Positions 1 through 7,397 of a DNA stretch of 64,000 bases are shown here, piece by piece. The stretch is from Bacteroidota bacterium (GTDB lineage: Bacteria; Bacteroidota; Bacteroidia; Chitinophagales; JADIYW01): NCBI GenBank assembly GCA_028288625.1, contig JAQBNI010000074.1, positions 1-64,000 of the forward strand. The letters run 5' to 3'. Under the pieces are notes generated by a model. That model searched no databases and was not told the DNA's origin. It saw only the letters and a list, made by a program, of their open reading frames with translations. The translations under genes and the position numbers were made by a program. The number at the start of each line of letters is the position of its first letter. Position 1 is the stretch's first letter.

Positions 1-104
1 ATCCGGAATTTTTGCAACGCTTTCCGCAGCATATCATTGCTTCTTATCTTGGCGTTACTAAGGAAACTCTTAGCCGTATCCGCCACCAGGCAGAGAAGAA
101 ATAA
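1..104 (+). CDS. Crp/Fnr-family transcriptional regulator, C-terminal fragment
   Basis: This is a partial gene whose 5' part lies before the window. The visible frame starts at position 3 and gives 33 residues ending at TAA 102-104. It reads through a helix-turn-helix recognition segment (IASYLGVTKETLSRIRHQ) typical of the C-terminal winged-helix domain of Crp/Fnr-type regulators. The sensor domain and the ligand cannot be judged. It points toward the isochorismatase-like gene 143 bp downstream and might regulate it, but nothing in the sequence shows that. Confidence 0.7.
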   Translation, partial: PEFLQRFPQHIIASYLGVTKETLSRIRHQAEKK

Positions 105-247
105 AATTGCTCTTACATTTTTTTTTATTTTCTTTTGATTCTGTTATCATTTGTCAACAGATTTTTTTATCATTTATCATCGTTTTGAATTCTTTCTATG
201 ATGCACCTTTATGCTCTATCATTATTAACATCAAAAAAAATAAAATT

Positions 248-928
248 ATGAATAACAACAAATCAAGCGGCATCTGGGACTCAAAAGAATGCGTATTAAT
301 TTTGATCGATTATCAGCCGGGAGTGATGAGCTTTATCCGGTCAAGCGATCCCAAACTCGTCGAACTCAATGCCCGCTATCTCGCTAAGACGGCACTGGCT
401 TTCGATATTCCCATCATCCTAAGCACGGTCGGTGTAGAGATGGGTGTCAACCAGCCGACGATTCAATCGCTTCGCGACGAAATTCCAAACGTGCCGGAAA
501 TCGATCGGTCCTCAATGGACTCGTGGGCAGATGCGAACTTTTTCAAGGCGGTTAAGGACACCGGGCGCAAGCGGTTGGTGATGTGCGGAATTCTAACGGA
601 GGTTTGCCTGGCTTATCCTGTGGTTAACGCGTTGAAGGACGACTACGAAGTCAGTATTATAGCCGATGCCTCCGGTGGTTCAACAAGGGAAACGCACGAC
701 ATCGCTGTCTCGCGGATGATCCAGGCAGGCGCAGTTCCAAATACAACTATCGCCATGATCACCGAATGGTTTCGCGATTGGTCGGGACCACTTGCTCCTG
801 CTGCCCGCGAGATTATTGTGCCGCTCGTGAAGGAAACAGCAATCGTGCAAGATATATATCCCCGTATCGAGGCAGCCAAAGCGGCTGACGCACGGGCAGC
901 TGCGCAGACGCACGCGACGACTACATAA
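248..928 (+). CDS. Isochorismatase-like cysteine hydrolase (YcaC type)
   Basis: Predicted cytoplasmic hydrolase of the isochorismatase-like superfamily, about 226 residues, closest in pattern to YcaC-type proteins of unknown substrate. Visible features are Asp21 in the LILIDYQ strand, Arg87 at the usual basic position, and the nucleophile Cys120 in GILTEVCLAYP. I chose ATG 248. The open frame runs back to 107, but the extra 47 residues are low-complexity and hydrophobic and precede the conserved domain. Base composition is unlike the neighbours: the line 841-900 is 34/60 G+C, against 20/60 for a line inside the next gene (1501-1560). The C-terminus is Ala-rich. This suggests recent transfer from a GC-richer donor. 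Confidence 0.85.
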   Translation: MNNNKSSGIWDSKECVLILIDYQPGVMSFIRSSDPKLVELNARYLAKTALAFDIPIILSTVGVEMGVNQPTIQSLRDEIPNVPEIDRSSMDSWADANFFKAVKDTGRKRLVMCGILTEVCLAYPVVNALKDDYEVSIIADASGGSTRETHDIAVSRMIQAGAVPNTTIAMITEWFRDWSGPLAPAAREIIVPLVKETAIVQDIYPRIEAAKAADARAAAQTHATTT

Positions 929-966
929 GTCAGACATGCTATGCGGAATAAATAAATTATATACAC

Positions 967-1851
967 ATGAAAAAGAAAATCAGTTTCTCAACATTAGGGC
1001 ACAGAGCCGACATTGGCGAATATATGATCAATCGCATATTACCAAACAGGTATGCTGATGCAGTAGGTCCGTTTGTATTTCTTGACCATGCGCTGCCAAT
1101 GAAACATTCGCCGGGCGAACCGGTTAAAAAAGCGAATGGAAGTGGTGCACACCCTCACCGCGGCATTGCCACCTTAACTTATATTTTGAATGGTGAAGCC
1201 GACCATCTTGACAGCAAGGGACATCACGCCAAAGTAAGGTCAGGCGGAGCACAGTGGATGAAAGCCGGCAACGGAATTATTCACGATGAAGTGGTGAATG
1301 TTGATCCTCAAACCAACGATCTGCTTACGCATGCTTTTCAATTCTGGATCAATCTTCCTGCAAAACAAAAAGCCGAATTGCCGGAATATCTTCCCATACA
1401 GGCCAATGAAATTCCGCAACAAATGTTGAGTGATAAAGGAGGATGGATCAAAGTAATTGTGGGTGAATATGAAAATTTAATTTCCAAAATTCCAAATTAT
1501 TCAAAGCAGTTTTTATATCACATTCATTTGGTAGCAGGAAAACAATTTTCTCTCTCCACAGAAAAAGGATTTGAATATGCCGCGTTTCTGCCGCTGCACA
1601 ATGCAGTGATCAACGATACTGAATTTGCAGCCGGTGAATTCATTGAATTTGACAGGAATGGCGGAACGATTGAAATCAACAACAACTCCGAAGTAGCGAT
1701 TGATATTATTGTTTTTGGAGGAGAAAGATATACAGAGCCAATTGTAGCAGAAGGACCTTTTGTAATGAACAGCCGACCTGAAATTGCCGAGTCGTATCGG
1801 GATTTCCACGAGGGTAAATACGGTAAGATAAATTATAGCACGGAAAACTAA
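967..1851 (+). CDS. Pirin family protein
   Basis: Bicupin protein of the pirin family, 294 residues, the normal family length. The N-terminal cupin carries the metal-binding pattern HPHRGIATLTY, then a His in GEADHLDS and a His-Asp-Glu in GIIHDE, giving the usual His/His/His/Glu iron site. The C-terminal part (about 165-290) is the less conserved second cupin. Some pirins have quercetinase activity and others modulate transcription; the sequence does not say which applies here. It follows the isochorismatase-like gene by 38 bp and may be co-transcribed, although codon use returns to the AT-rich norm here. Confidence 0.9.
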   Translation: MKKKISFSTLGHRADIGEYMINRILPNRYADAVGPFVFLDHALPMKHSPGEPVKKANGSGAHPHRGIATLTYILNGEADHLDSKGHHAKVRSGGAQWMKAGNGIIHDEVVNVDPQTNDLLTHAFQFWINLPAKQKAELPEYLPIQANEIPQQMLSDKGGWIKVIVGEYENLISKIPNYSKQFLYHIHLVAGKQFSLSTEKGFEYAAFLPLHNAVINDTEFAAGEFIEFDRNGGTIEINNNSEVAIDIIVFGGERYTEPIVAEGPFVMNSRPEIAESYRDFHEGKYGKINYSTEN

Positions 1852-1874
1852 AAAATAAAACAATTTGTTTTTAG

Positions 1875-1901
1875 TCACCTATGTATCTATGTGGTTAAAA
1901 T
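1875..1901. repeat. Dispersed AACCACATAG element, copy 1 (inverted orientation)
   Basis: Read on the minus strand this is ATTTTAACCACATAGATAC followed by ATAGGTGA. It is the same short element as at 44048-44102 and 50881-50904. It lies between the pirin and LLM genes. The GTG that would lengthen the LLM protein is inside this repeat, which argues for the later ATG at 1945. Confidence 0.6.
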
Positions 1902-1944
1902 TTTCGAACGAACTAAAATAAAAAACACACGTTATATAAATCAT

Positions 1945-3009
1945 ATGGAAATAGGCATTGATAGTTTCGCAGCCATGTTCAGCGGCAACAGCAGCAAATC
2001 TATAAGTGATACCGATGCACTTGCACAATTGTTGGAGAGAATAGAGCAGGCAGATCGTATAGGTCTTGATATATTTGGAATCGGGGAGCATCACCGGAAA
2101 GGTTTTCTGGATTCTGCTCCGACACTGATTCTCGCTGCGGCTGCTGCGCGCACCAAACAGATACGTCTTACCAGTGCCGTTACTGTGTTGAGCGCAGCTG
2201 ATCCTGTAAGAGTATTTCAAAACTTTGCAACACTGGACCTGATCTCAAACGGTCGCGCAGAAATGGTTGTTGGACGAGGTTCATTCATTGAAGCTTTTCC
2301 GCTGTTTGGCTATAACCTGCAGGATTATGATGAGCTGTTTGCAGAAAAACTAGATCTCCTCCTAAAAATTCGCGACAATGAATTTGTAACATGGGCAGGT
2401 AAATTCCGCCCTGCTCTAAAAAATCAACCGGTCTATCCAAGACCACAGCAAGATCCATTTCCTATTTGGCTGGGTGTTGGCGGTACACCTGAATCCTTTG
2501 TTCGCGCCGGCACTTTAGGGCTGCCTTTAATGGTTGCTATCATTGGCGGTGAAACACATCGCTTTCGACCGTTGGTAGATCTTTATCGAGAAGCAGGAAA
2601 AAAAGCGGGACATCAACCTGAAAAATTAAAAGTAGGGGTGCACTCACTCGGTTATGTAGCAAATACTACACAAGAGGCAATGGATGGCTTTTACCCGGGA
2701 TATGCCGAGGCAATGACGAAGGTTGGAAAAGAACGCGGCTGGCCGCCAATGACACGCGGCAGGTTTGAAGCACAGGCAGGACCTGAAGGAGCATTGCTAG
2801 TGGGTAGCGCCGGGGAAGTGGCTGAAAAAATTCTCCGGCATTCGGATGCGCTCGGCGGAATTTCCCGGCTGACTTTCCAGATGGACACTGCCGAATTGCC
2901 GCATGAAAAACTATTGGAGTCTATTGAAATAATCGGGGCACGCGTAAAGCCTTTAGTTCAAAATAAAAAGAATAAAGATCAGGCAAAAGAAACAGAGGTT
3001 CATAAATAG
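1945..3009 (+). CDS. LLM-class flavin-dependent oxidoreductase
   Basis: Luciferase-like (LLM) monooxygenase-family protein, about 354 residues, expected to use reduced flavin (FMNH2 or F420-like). It has the (beta/alpha)8 signatures of the family: the segment with TLILAAAAARTKQIRLTSAV near 55-75, the strand with GRAEMVVGRGSF near 105, and FPIWLGVGGTPES near 170-180. The substrate is unknown. I prefer ATG 1945 (MEIGIDSF), which begins directly at the first beta strand. The longer GTG start at 1891 falls in a dispersed repeat. The C-terminus is Lys-rich (KNKKNKDQAKETEVHK). A tail of 175 bp without a gene follows. Confidence 0.85.
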   Translation: MEIGIDSFAAMFSGNSSKSISDTDALAQLLERIEQADRIGLDIFGIGEHHRKGFLDSAPTLILAAAAARTKQIRLTSAVTVLSAADPVRVFQNFATLDLISNGRAEMVVGRGSFIEAFPLFGYNLQDYDELFAEKLDLLLKIRDNEFVTWAGKFRPALKNQPVYPRPQQDPFPIWLGVGGTPESFVRAGTLGLPLMVAIIGGETHRFRPLVDLYREAGKKAGHQPEKLKVGVHSLGYVANTTQEAMDGFYPGYAEAMTKVGKERGWPPMTRGRFEAQAGPEGALLVGSAGEVAEKILRHSDALGGISRLTFQMDTAELPHEKLLESIEIIGARVKPLVQNKKNKDQAKETEVHK

Positions 3010-3085
3010 ATCAATCATATGATCACCAATATCGATTCTCTTTAATTTAAATTTTTCACTTTATTAAAAATCTTTGAGTAAATTT

Positions 3086-3102
3086 AAATTGATAATCAAT
3101 TT
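3086..3102. promoter_or_regulatory. Perfect 17-bp palindrome upstream of the peroxiredoxin operon
   Basis: AAATTGA, TAA, TCAATTT is a perfect inverted repeat in the 175-bp spacer 3010-3184, 83 bp before the peroxiredoxin start. It could be an operator for an oxidative-stress or metal regulator, or simply a chance AT-rich palindrome. The rest of the spacer shows no gene. Confidence 0.3.
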
Positions 3103-3184
3103 ATCACCTTTACGTATCTGACTATCCTGTGATCCTTCTTCGAACAATATTATTTAAATAACGTTTCACAAATAAATTACAACA

Positions 3185-3649
3185 ATGCTCGCACCAGGCA
3201 CACAAGCGCCGGAATTTGAACTCCACTCTACTCCGGATCAGAAATTAAAATTGAATGATTTGCGCGGTAAAAAAATTGTCCTCGCATTTTATCCTGCAGA
3301 CTGGAGCCCTGTATGCAGCGATCAGATGGCGCTTTACAATGAAATGCATAAAATGTTTTCAAAGCACAATGCACAAGTCATCGGAGTATCGGTGGATAGC
3401 AAATGGTGCCATTTGGCTTTTAGCGGCGACCGCAAATTTCATTTCCCACTGCTTGCAGATTTTGAACCCAAGGGTGCAATTTCCAAATTGTATGATGTTT
3501 ATGATGAAAAGGAAGGAGAATCCCAGCGCGCCTTATATGTAATAGATGAAAACGGCATCATCCGCTGGAGTTACTTGTCTCCAAAGGGCATGAACCCGGG
3601 CGCTGATGGAATACTAAATGCGCTCGAAGAATTAGATAAATCAAAATAA
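3185..3649 (+). CDS. Peroxiredoxin (AhpC/TSA family, AhpE-like)
   Basis: Thioredoxin-fold peroxidase, 154 residues. The peroxidatic cysteine is Cys44 in ADWSPVCSDQ (family consensus PxxxT/SxxC). Cys75 in DSKWCHLAF is a possible second redox cysteine. There is no signal peptide, so it should act in the cytoplasm reducing H2O2 or organic hydroperoxides. It is followed after 5 bp by a DsbA-fold protein, which forms a clear two-gene operon and makes that protein a plausible reductant or partner. The start ATG 3185 gives a normal family N-terminus (LAPGTQAPEFEL). Confidence 0.9.
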   Translation: MLAPGTQAPEFELHSTPDQKLKLNDLRGKKIVLAFYPADWSPVCSDQMALYNEMHKMFSKHNAQVIGVSVDSKWCHLAFSGDRKFHFPLLADFEPKGAISKLYDVYDEKEGESQRALYVIDENGIIRWSYLSPKGMNPGADGILNALEELDKSK

Positions 3650-3654
3650 TTATT

Positions 3655-4188
3655 ATGTCACAATTACATCCGGCTGTAAACAGCAAAGATTACATCCAGG
3701 GAAATCATTCGGCTTCGCTGGAATTAGTAGAATACGGAGATTATCAATGTCCTTACTGTGGTCGTGCTTATCCGATCATAAAAAAGATACAGCAAAAGTT
3801 GGGTGATGATCTGAAATTTGTTTTCCGGAATTTTCCGTTATCGGATATGCATCCTGATGCTTTCAACGCAGCGATAGCAGCAGAAGCGGCTGCAATGCAA
3901 AATAAATTCTGGGAGATGCATGATATTATTTTTGAGAATCAGCAGGAATTGGATGGGGAAAGCTTATTTGTTTACGCGGATTCCATTGGACTGGATGTAG
4001 AGCGTTTTAAAAAAGATATTCAGAATGATGCGCTCGTTGCTAAAGTGGAACAGGATTTTGAAAGCGGTGTCAGGAGCGGCGTAAACGGCACACCTTCATT
4101 TTATATAAACGGTGAAAAATATAACGGTGATTGGGAAGAACATGCATTCACAGAGTATTTGAAAAGCCAGTTAGAAGTTATTAAATAA
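3655..4188 (+). CDS. DsbA-family thioredoxin-fold protein, probably cytoplasmic
   Basis: 177 residues with a CPYC active site (Cys32, Cys35) in EYGDYQCPYCG, an inserted helical domain (about 65-125), and the cis-proline loop GVNGTPSFYING near residue 145. This is the layout of DsbA/FrnE-like and BdbD-like thioredoxin-fold oxidoreductases. No signal peptide or membrane anchor is visible, unusual for a disulfide-forming DsbA. It lies 5 bp after the peroxiredoxin, so a role as reductant or co-defence protein is an inference from context. Its end is only 5 bp from the convergent hydrolase gene. Confidence 0.9.
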   Translation: MSQLHPAVNSKDYIQGNHSASLELVEYGDYQCPYCGRAYPIIKKIQQKLGDDLKFVFRNFPLSDMHPDAFNAAIAAEAAAMQNKFWEMHDIIFENQQELDGESLFVYADSIGLDVERFKKDIQNDALVAKVEQDFESGVRSGVNGTPSFYINGEKYNGDWEEHAFTEYLKSQLEVIK

Positions 4189-4193
4189 GATGA

Positions 4194-5246
4194 TTAGAAC
4201 GCAGGTGGAGTCAGCTTAAAGCTTCCATCGTCAACATCCTTTATAAATTGTATCACACCGTTCATATACACCTGCTGATCATCCCACATCGATAAATGGC
4301 TTCCATTCGCGCAGTAAAGATATCGCCCGTGCTGAACCAGTTTGCTTTGTTCTTCCATTGCCTTCGGATCCATCGTGTCATATTTCGCGCCGATCATCAA
4401 CGTAGGTTTTTTAATTTCTCTCAATCTCTTTTTTACATCCCAATAAGTTAGTCTGCCGCCGATGCCAAATTCTGATGGTCCCTGCACCATGGTATAAATT
4501 TCTCCATTAACATGTTTCAATGCACGAATAAATCCATCCGGCCATTCTTTTAACCTGCAAATATGTTGGTGATAAAAATTCGGCGTCAGTAATTCCATAT
4601 ATCGCGGATTTGCAAAATCTCCTTTCGCTTCAATAGCTTTTATTTCACCCAGCACTTTCGGATCCATTTGTTTCGACAAAACTTCTTCCGCGTACTTTCC
4701 GTAATCCGGGCAGCTTGCCATCATATTTGAAACGATCAAGCCCTTCATGTTTTGCTGATACTTCAACGCATATTGCATACCGACTATGCCTCCCCATGAA
4801 TTTCCAAGGATGTAAAAATTGGATGAATCTGCACCTATAGCTTTTCGTACCTGCTCTACTTCTTCCACAAACCTGTCAACCGTCCACAGACTGCTGTCCT
4901 TCGGCTGATCGCTGTAATAAGAGCCCAGCTGATCGTACTCGTAAAATTCAAATCCTTCCCTTTGAAAAAATGTTTCAAAACATTCCATGTATTCATGTGT
5001 CAGTGCCGGTCCGCCGTGTAGGAGCAAAATTTTTATTCGCGGGTTATTGCCAAATCGTTTCGTCCATACTTTAAAATTTCCAACAGGCGTTGTGATGGGG
5101 ATCATTCTTACACCTGCGGATTCAACAGCAGTATCGCCGTAATTAAAATATTTCGAAACCGGCATGTTGCTGCTTTCTGATTGTTCATGTGCAGGTTTGC
5201 ACGACACGATAAATAACAGAGTCAAAGAAAATAAAAGAGTGCGCAT
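4194..5246 (-). CDS. Proline iminopeptidase-like alpha/beta hydrolase, lipoprotein
   Basis: Alpha/beta hydrolase resembling proline iminopeptidases. It has the oxyanion motif LLHGGPALTHEYM, the nucleophile elbow GNSWGG, a late Asp in IGAKYDTMDP and a catalytic His in ANGSHLSMWD. The N-terminus is a lipoprotein signal (hydrophobic stretch then lipobox IVSC), so the enzyme should be anchored in the envelope. The frame extends to a TTG at 5264, but that TTG overlaps the -7 promoter element at 5262-5269. ATG 5246 (MRTLLFSLT) is therefore the likely start and the 5' leader is very short. The gene converges on the DsbA-like gene. Confidence 0.87.
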   Translation of the reverse strand: MRTLLFSLTLLFIVSCKPAHEQSESSNMPVSKYFNYGDTAVESAGVRMIPITTPVGNFKVWTKRFGNNPRIKILLLHGGPALTHEYMECFETFFQREGFEFYEYDQLGSYYSDQPKDSSLWTVDRFVEEVEQVRKAIGADSSNFYILGNSWGGIVGMQYALKYQQNMKGLIVSNMMASCPDYGKYAEEVLSKQMDPKVLGEIKAIEAKGDFANPRYMELLTPNFYHQHICRLKEWPDGFIRALKHVNGEIYTMVQGPSEFGIGGRLTYWDVKKRLREIKKPTLMIGAKYDTMDPKAMEEQSKLVQHGRYLYCANGSHLSMWDDQQVYMNGVIQFIKDVDDGSFKLTPPAF

Positions 5247-5261
5247 ACAAATGTATTTATT

Positions 5262-5292
5262 CAAAAATACGAAATTTATGAACTGAATTCAA
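5262..5292 (-). promoter_or_regulatory. Bacteroidetes-type promoter of the iminopeptidase-like gene
   Basis: On the minus strand: TTG (5292-5290), a 20-nt spacer, then TATTTTTG (5269-5262), a full match to TTG-N19/20-TAnnTTTG. The transcription start would fall near 5255, just before ATG 5246. Confidence 0.65.
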
Positions 5293-5341
5293 TTCACACA
5301 GTTTATACTTTTAATTTATATTTACAACCTAAAACAAAAAG

Positions 5342-5770
5342 ATGGAAACAACAGATAAAACGGAAGTAACCGTCCAAACAACAATTAATGCCCCTGTAGA
5401 AAAAGTCTGGAAGCTTTGGAGCGATCCACAGCACATCACTGGTTGGTGCAATGCTTCCGACGACTGGCACGCACCTTATGCGGAAAATGATCTGCGAAAT
5501 GGCGGGAGCTTCAAAACTACTATGGCGGCAAAAGATGGCAGCATGCAGTTTGATTTTGGAGGCATCTACTCGAATGTTAAAGAGCATGAATTAATAGAAT
5601 ATGCCATAGGAGATGGAAGAAAAGTAAGGATCGAATTTTCCGGCGATGGAGATCAAACAACAGTGATCGAAACTTTTGAAACGGAAAATACACACCCGGT
5701 TGAAATGCAGAGAGAAGGATGGCAATCCATTCTTAATAATTTTAAAAAATATGTAGAATCAAATAATTAA
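5342..5770 (+). CDS. SRPBCC / AHSA1 domain protein
   Basis: 142-residue START-like (SRPBCC) protein of the AHSA1 type. The N-terminal pattern [20 protein letters not shown] and the C-terminal helix beginning [17 protein letters not shown] are characteristic. These proteins have a hydrophobic ligand cavity, but their ligands are mostly unknown. The gene is 1 bp from the following VOC-family gene, a pairing often seen in this family, so the two are one operon. Confidence 0.85.
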   Translation: METTDKTEVTVQTTINAPVEKVWKLWSDPQHITGWCNASDDWHAPYAENDLRNGGSFKTTMAAKDGSMQFDFGGIYSNVKEHELIEYAIGDGRKVRIEFSGDGDQTTVIETFETENTHPVEMQREGWQSILNNFKKYVESNN

Positions 5771-5771
5771 T

Positions 5772-6271
5772 ATGGCAGCAGTTAAAAATTCTCAACAAAA
5801 AATCAAACCTTGTTTATGGTTTGATAACAATGCAGAAGAAGCGGTGAAATATTACACCTCCATTTTTAAAAGATCAAAGATCAAAACAATTTCGCATTAT
5901 GGAAAGGGCGCGCCCATGCCTGAAGGAACTGTACTTACAGTCGATTTCGACCTGGAAGGACAGGAATTTTTGGCGCTCAACGGCGGCCGATTTACAAATT
6001 CACGGAAGCGATTTCATATATGGTGTATTGCAAAACACAAAAAGAAATTGATTACTACTGGGATAAATTATCTAAAGGTGGAGAAAAAATTCAATGCGGT
6101 TGGCTGAAGGATAAATACGGTTTAACGTGGCAGGTCGTTCCCGCAGTTATGGAAGAATTGATGTCAAAAAAGAATCCGGAAAAAACTTCCCGCATGATGC
6201 AGGCTTTGATGAAGATGAAAAAACTCGACATCAAAAAATTGAAAGCTGCCTACGCAGGAAAGGGAAAATAA
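5772..6271 (+). pseudogene. VOC/PhnB-like (glyoxalase-fold) gene with a one-base frameshift
   Basis: Frame 1 (from 5772) reads a normal PhnB-like N-terminus: [20 protein letters not shown], then [16 protein letters not shown] and LALNGG. After LALNGG it turns to nonsense. The expected continuation ([20 protein letters not shown], then [16 protein letters not shown]) is in the next frame and runs to 6271. Restoring one C in the GGCGGCC run at about 5982-5988 joins the frames into a protein of about 166 residues. So this is either a recent inactivating deletion or a sequencing error. It follows the AHSA1 gene by 1 bp. Confidence 0.85.
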
Positions 6272-6292
6272 AGTAAATTATAGTATACAGCA

Positions 6293-6323
6293 TTCCCCCT
6301 TATCAAGGGGGATTGAGGGGGAT
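6293..6323. repeat. CCCCCTT-ATC-AAGGGGG hairpin element
   Basis: A perfect 7-bp stem with a 3-nt loop (6295-6311), followed by GATTGAGGGGGATG. This looks like a dispersed intergenic palindrome rather than a terminator, because no T-run follows on either strand. It lies between the VOC gene and the Rieske gene, and the alternative GTG start of the Rieske gene (6324) abuts it. Confidence 0.55.
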
Positions 6324-6392
6324 GTGTCGATTACATCACAACCATTTCATCCTTCCATTGTTACACATTTATCTGATCAACATGTTTCCAAT

Positions 6393-7397
6393 ATGATAAT
6401 TAACCAATGGTATTTAGCTTGCGTGTTGGATGAATTAAATCATCAGAATCCGCTGAAGAAAAAGATCTGCGGGGAGGAGATTGTCATTTTCAAAACAAAG
6501 AGCGGTGAAGTTGGGGCGTTGGAAAATCGCTGCTGTCATCGCAATGTTAATCTGTCACTCGGTTATGTTCAGGACGAAAACATTAAATGCGGTTATCATG
6601 GATGGGAATATAATTGCGATGGCAAATGCGTGCTGATTCCGTCATTGCCGGACGATGAAAGAATTCCTTCATCGGCAAGAATAAAAAAATATACGGTCGA
6701 GGTAAAATATAAATCTGTTTGGGTGTGGATCGGTGATGAAGAAAAAACAGATCATACTTTAATTCCGCCGATGCATGAAATGGATGAATACCCGATGGTC
6801 TACAACTATCATTTTTTAAATGCTGATCTGCAACTGGTGGCGGAAAGTTTGTTTGATGCGTATCACATCAATCATGTGCACCGCAATTCTATTAAGGGAA
6901 TGATGGGCGCTTTGAAAGATGAGCGTATGGATTTTAATGTGCATGTTTCGGAAAATTCTATTACCGGGAGTTACTTCCGCGATAACGATCGCAGCTTGTT
7001 TGAAAAAGTTTATTTCGGATTTAATAAAAAAGTGGAAACGCATTTTGGTTTCTGGTTTCCGAATATTTCAAAGCTCGACATTCGCTTTAAAAAGCGGCAC
7101 ATGGTGATCTATGAGCATTATTACCAGGTAGATGAAAATACGGTTTCAATGTGCCAGATCACTTTATGGAAAAACATTTTAGATCTTTTTCCGCCGTTTG
7201 CAAAATGGTTCATGTTGCGTAAATCTCTTGCCATTGTTAGTGAAGACATCGAATTCCTGGAGAATAATAAAAAAGTAAAAGAAGAAACCGGGAAGAAAGA
7301 TCTTTTAATAAAATCCGATGAAGTAACATTTGAATTCCTAAAGTTATGGAAACGCAAAACAATGCCGCATGAGAGCCTGGTGGAGAGAGAAAATTAA
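6393..7397 (+). CDS. Rieske [2Fe-2S] oxygenase alpha-subunit-like protein
   Basis: Ring-hydroxylating oxygenase-type protein, about 334 residues. The Rieske cluster ligands are Cys47-x-His49 and, 16 residues later, Cys66-x2-His69 in CGYHGW. The mononuclear iron motif Asp155-x2-His158-x4-His163 lies in ESLFDAYHINHVH. The frame extends to a GTG at 6324, but that codon abuts a dispersed hairpin; ATG 6393 (MIINQWYLA) gives the normal family N-terminus. The end overlaps the CrtU-like gene by 29 bp, so the two are translationally coupled. From this I infer action on the same carotenoid or other isoprenoid substrate. The reductase partner is not in the window. Confidence 0.88.
   Translation: MIINQWYLACVLDELNHQNPLKKKICGEEIVIFKTKSGEVGALENRCCHRNVNLSLGYVQDENIKCGYHGWEYNCDGKCVLIPSLPDDERIPSSARIKKYTVEVKYKSVWVWIGDEEKTDHTLIPPMHEMDEYPMVYNYHFLNADLQLVAESLFDAYHINHVHRNSIKGMMGALKDERMDFNVHVSENSITGSYFRDNDRSLFEKVYFGFNKKVETHFGFWFPNISKLDIRFKKRHMVIYEHYYQVDENTVSMCQITLWKNILDLFPPFAKWFMLRKSLAIVSEDIEFLENNKKVKEETGKKDLLIKSDEVTFEFLKLWKRKTMPHESLVEREN

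Noticed and set aside
107-247. N-terminal extension of the isochorismatase-like gene from ATG 107
   Set aside because: The extra 47 residues are hydrophobic low-complexity sequence that precede the conserved domain, and ATG 248 lies just before it.
643-966. Long antisense frames across the isochorismatase-like gene
   Set aside because: They are shadows of the GC-rich gene on the other strand and have no recognisable domain.
6324-6392. GTG start of the Rieske gene
   Set aside because: It abuts the dispersed hairpin and adds 23 non-family residues; ATG 6393 gives the normal N-terminus.
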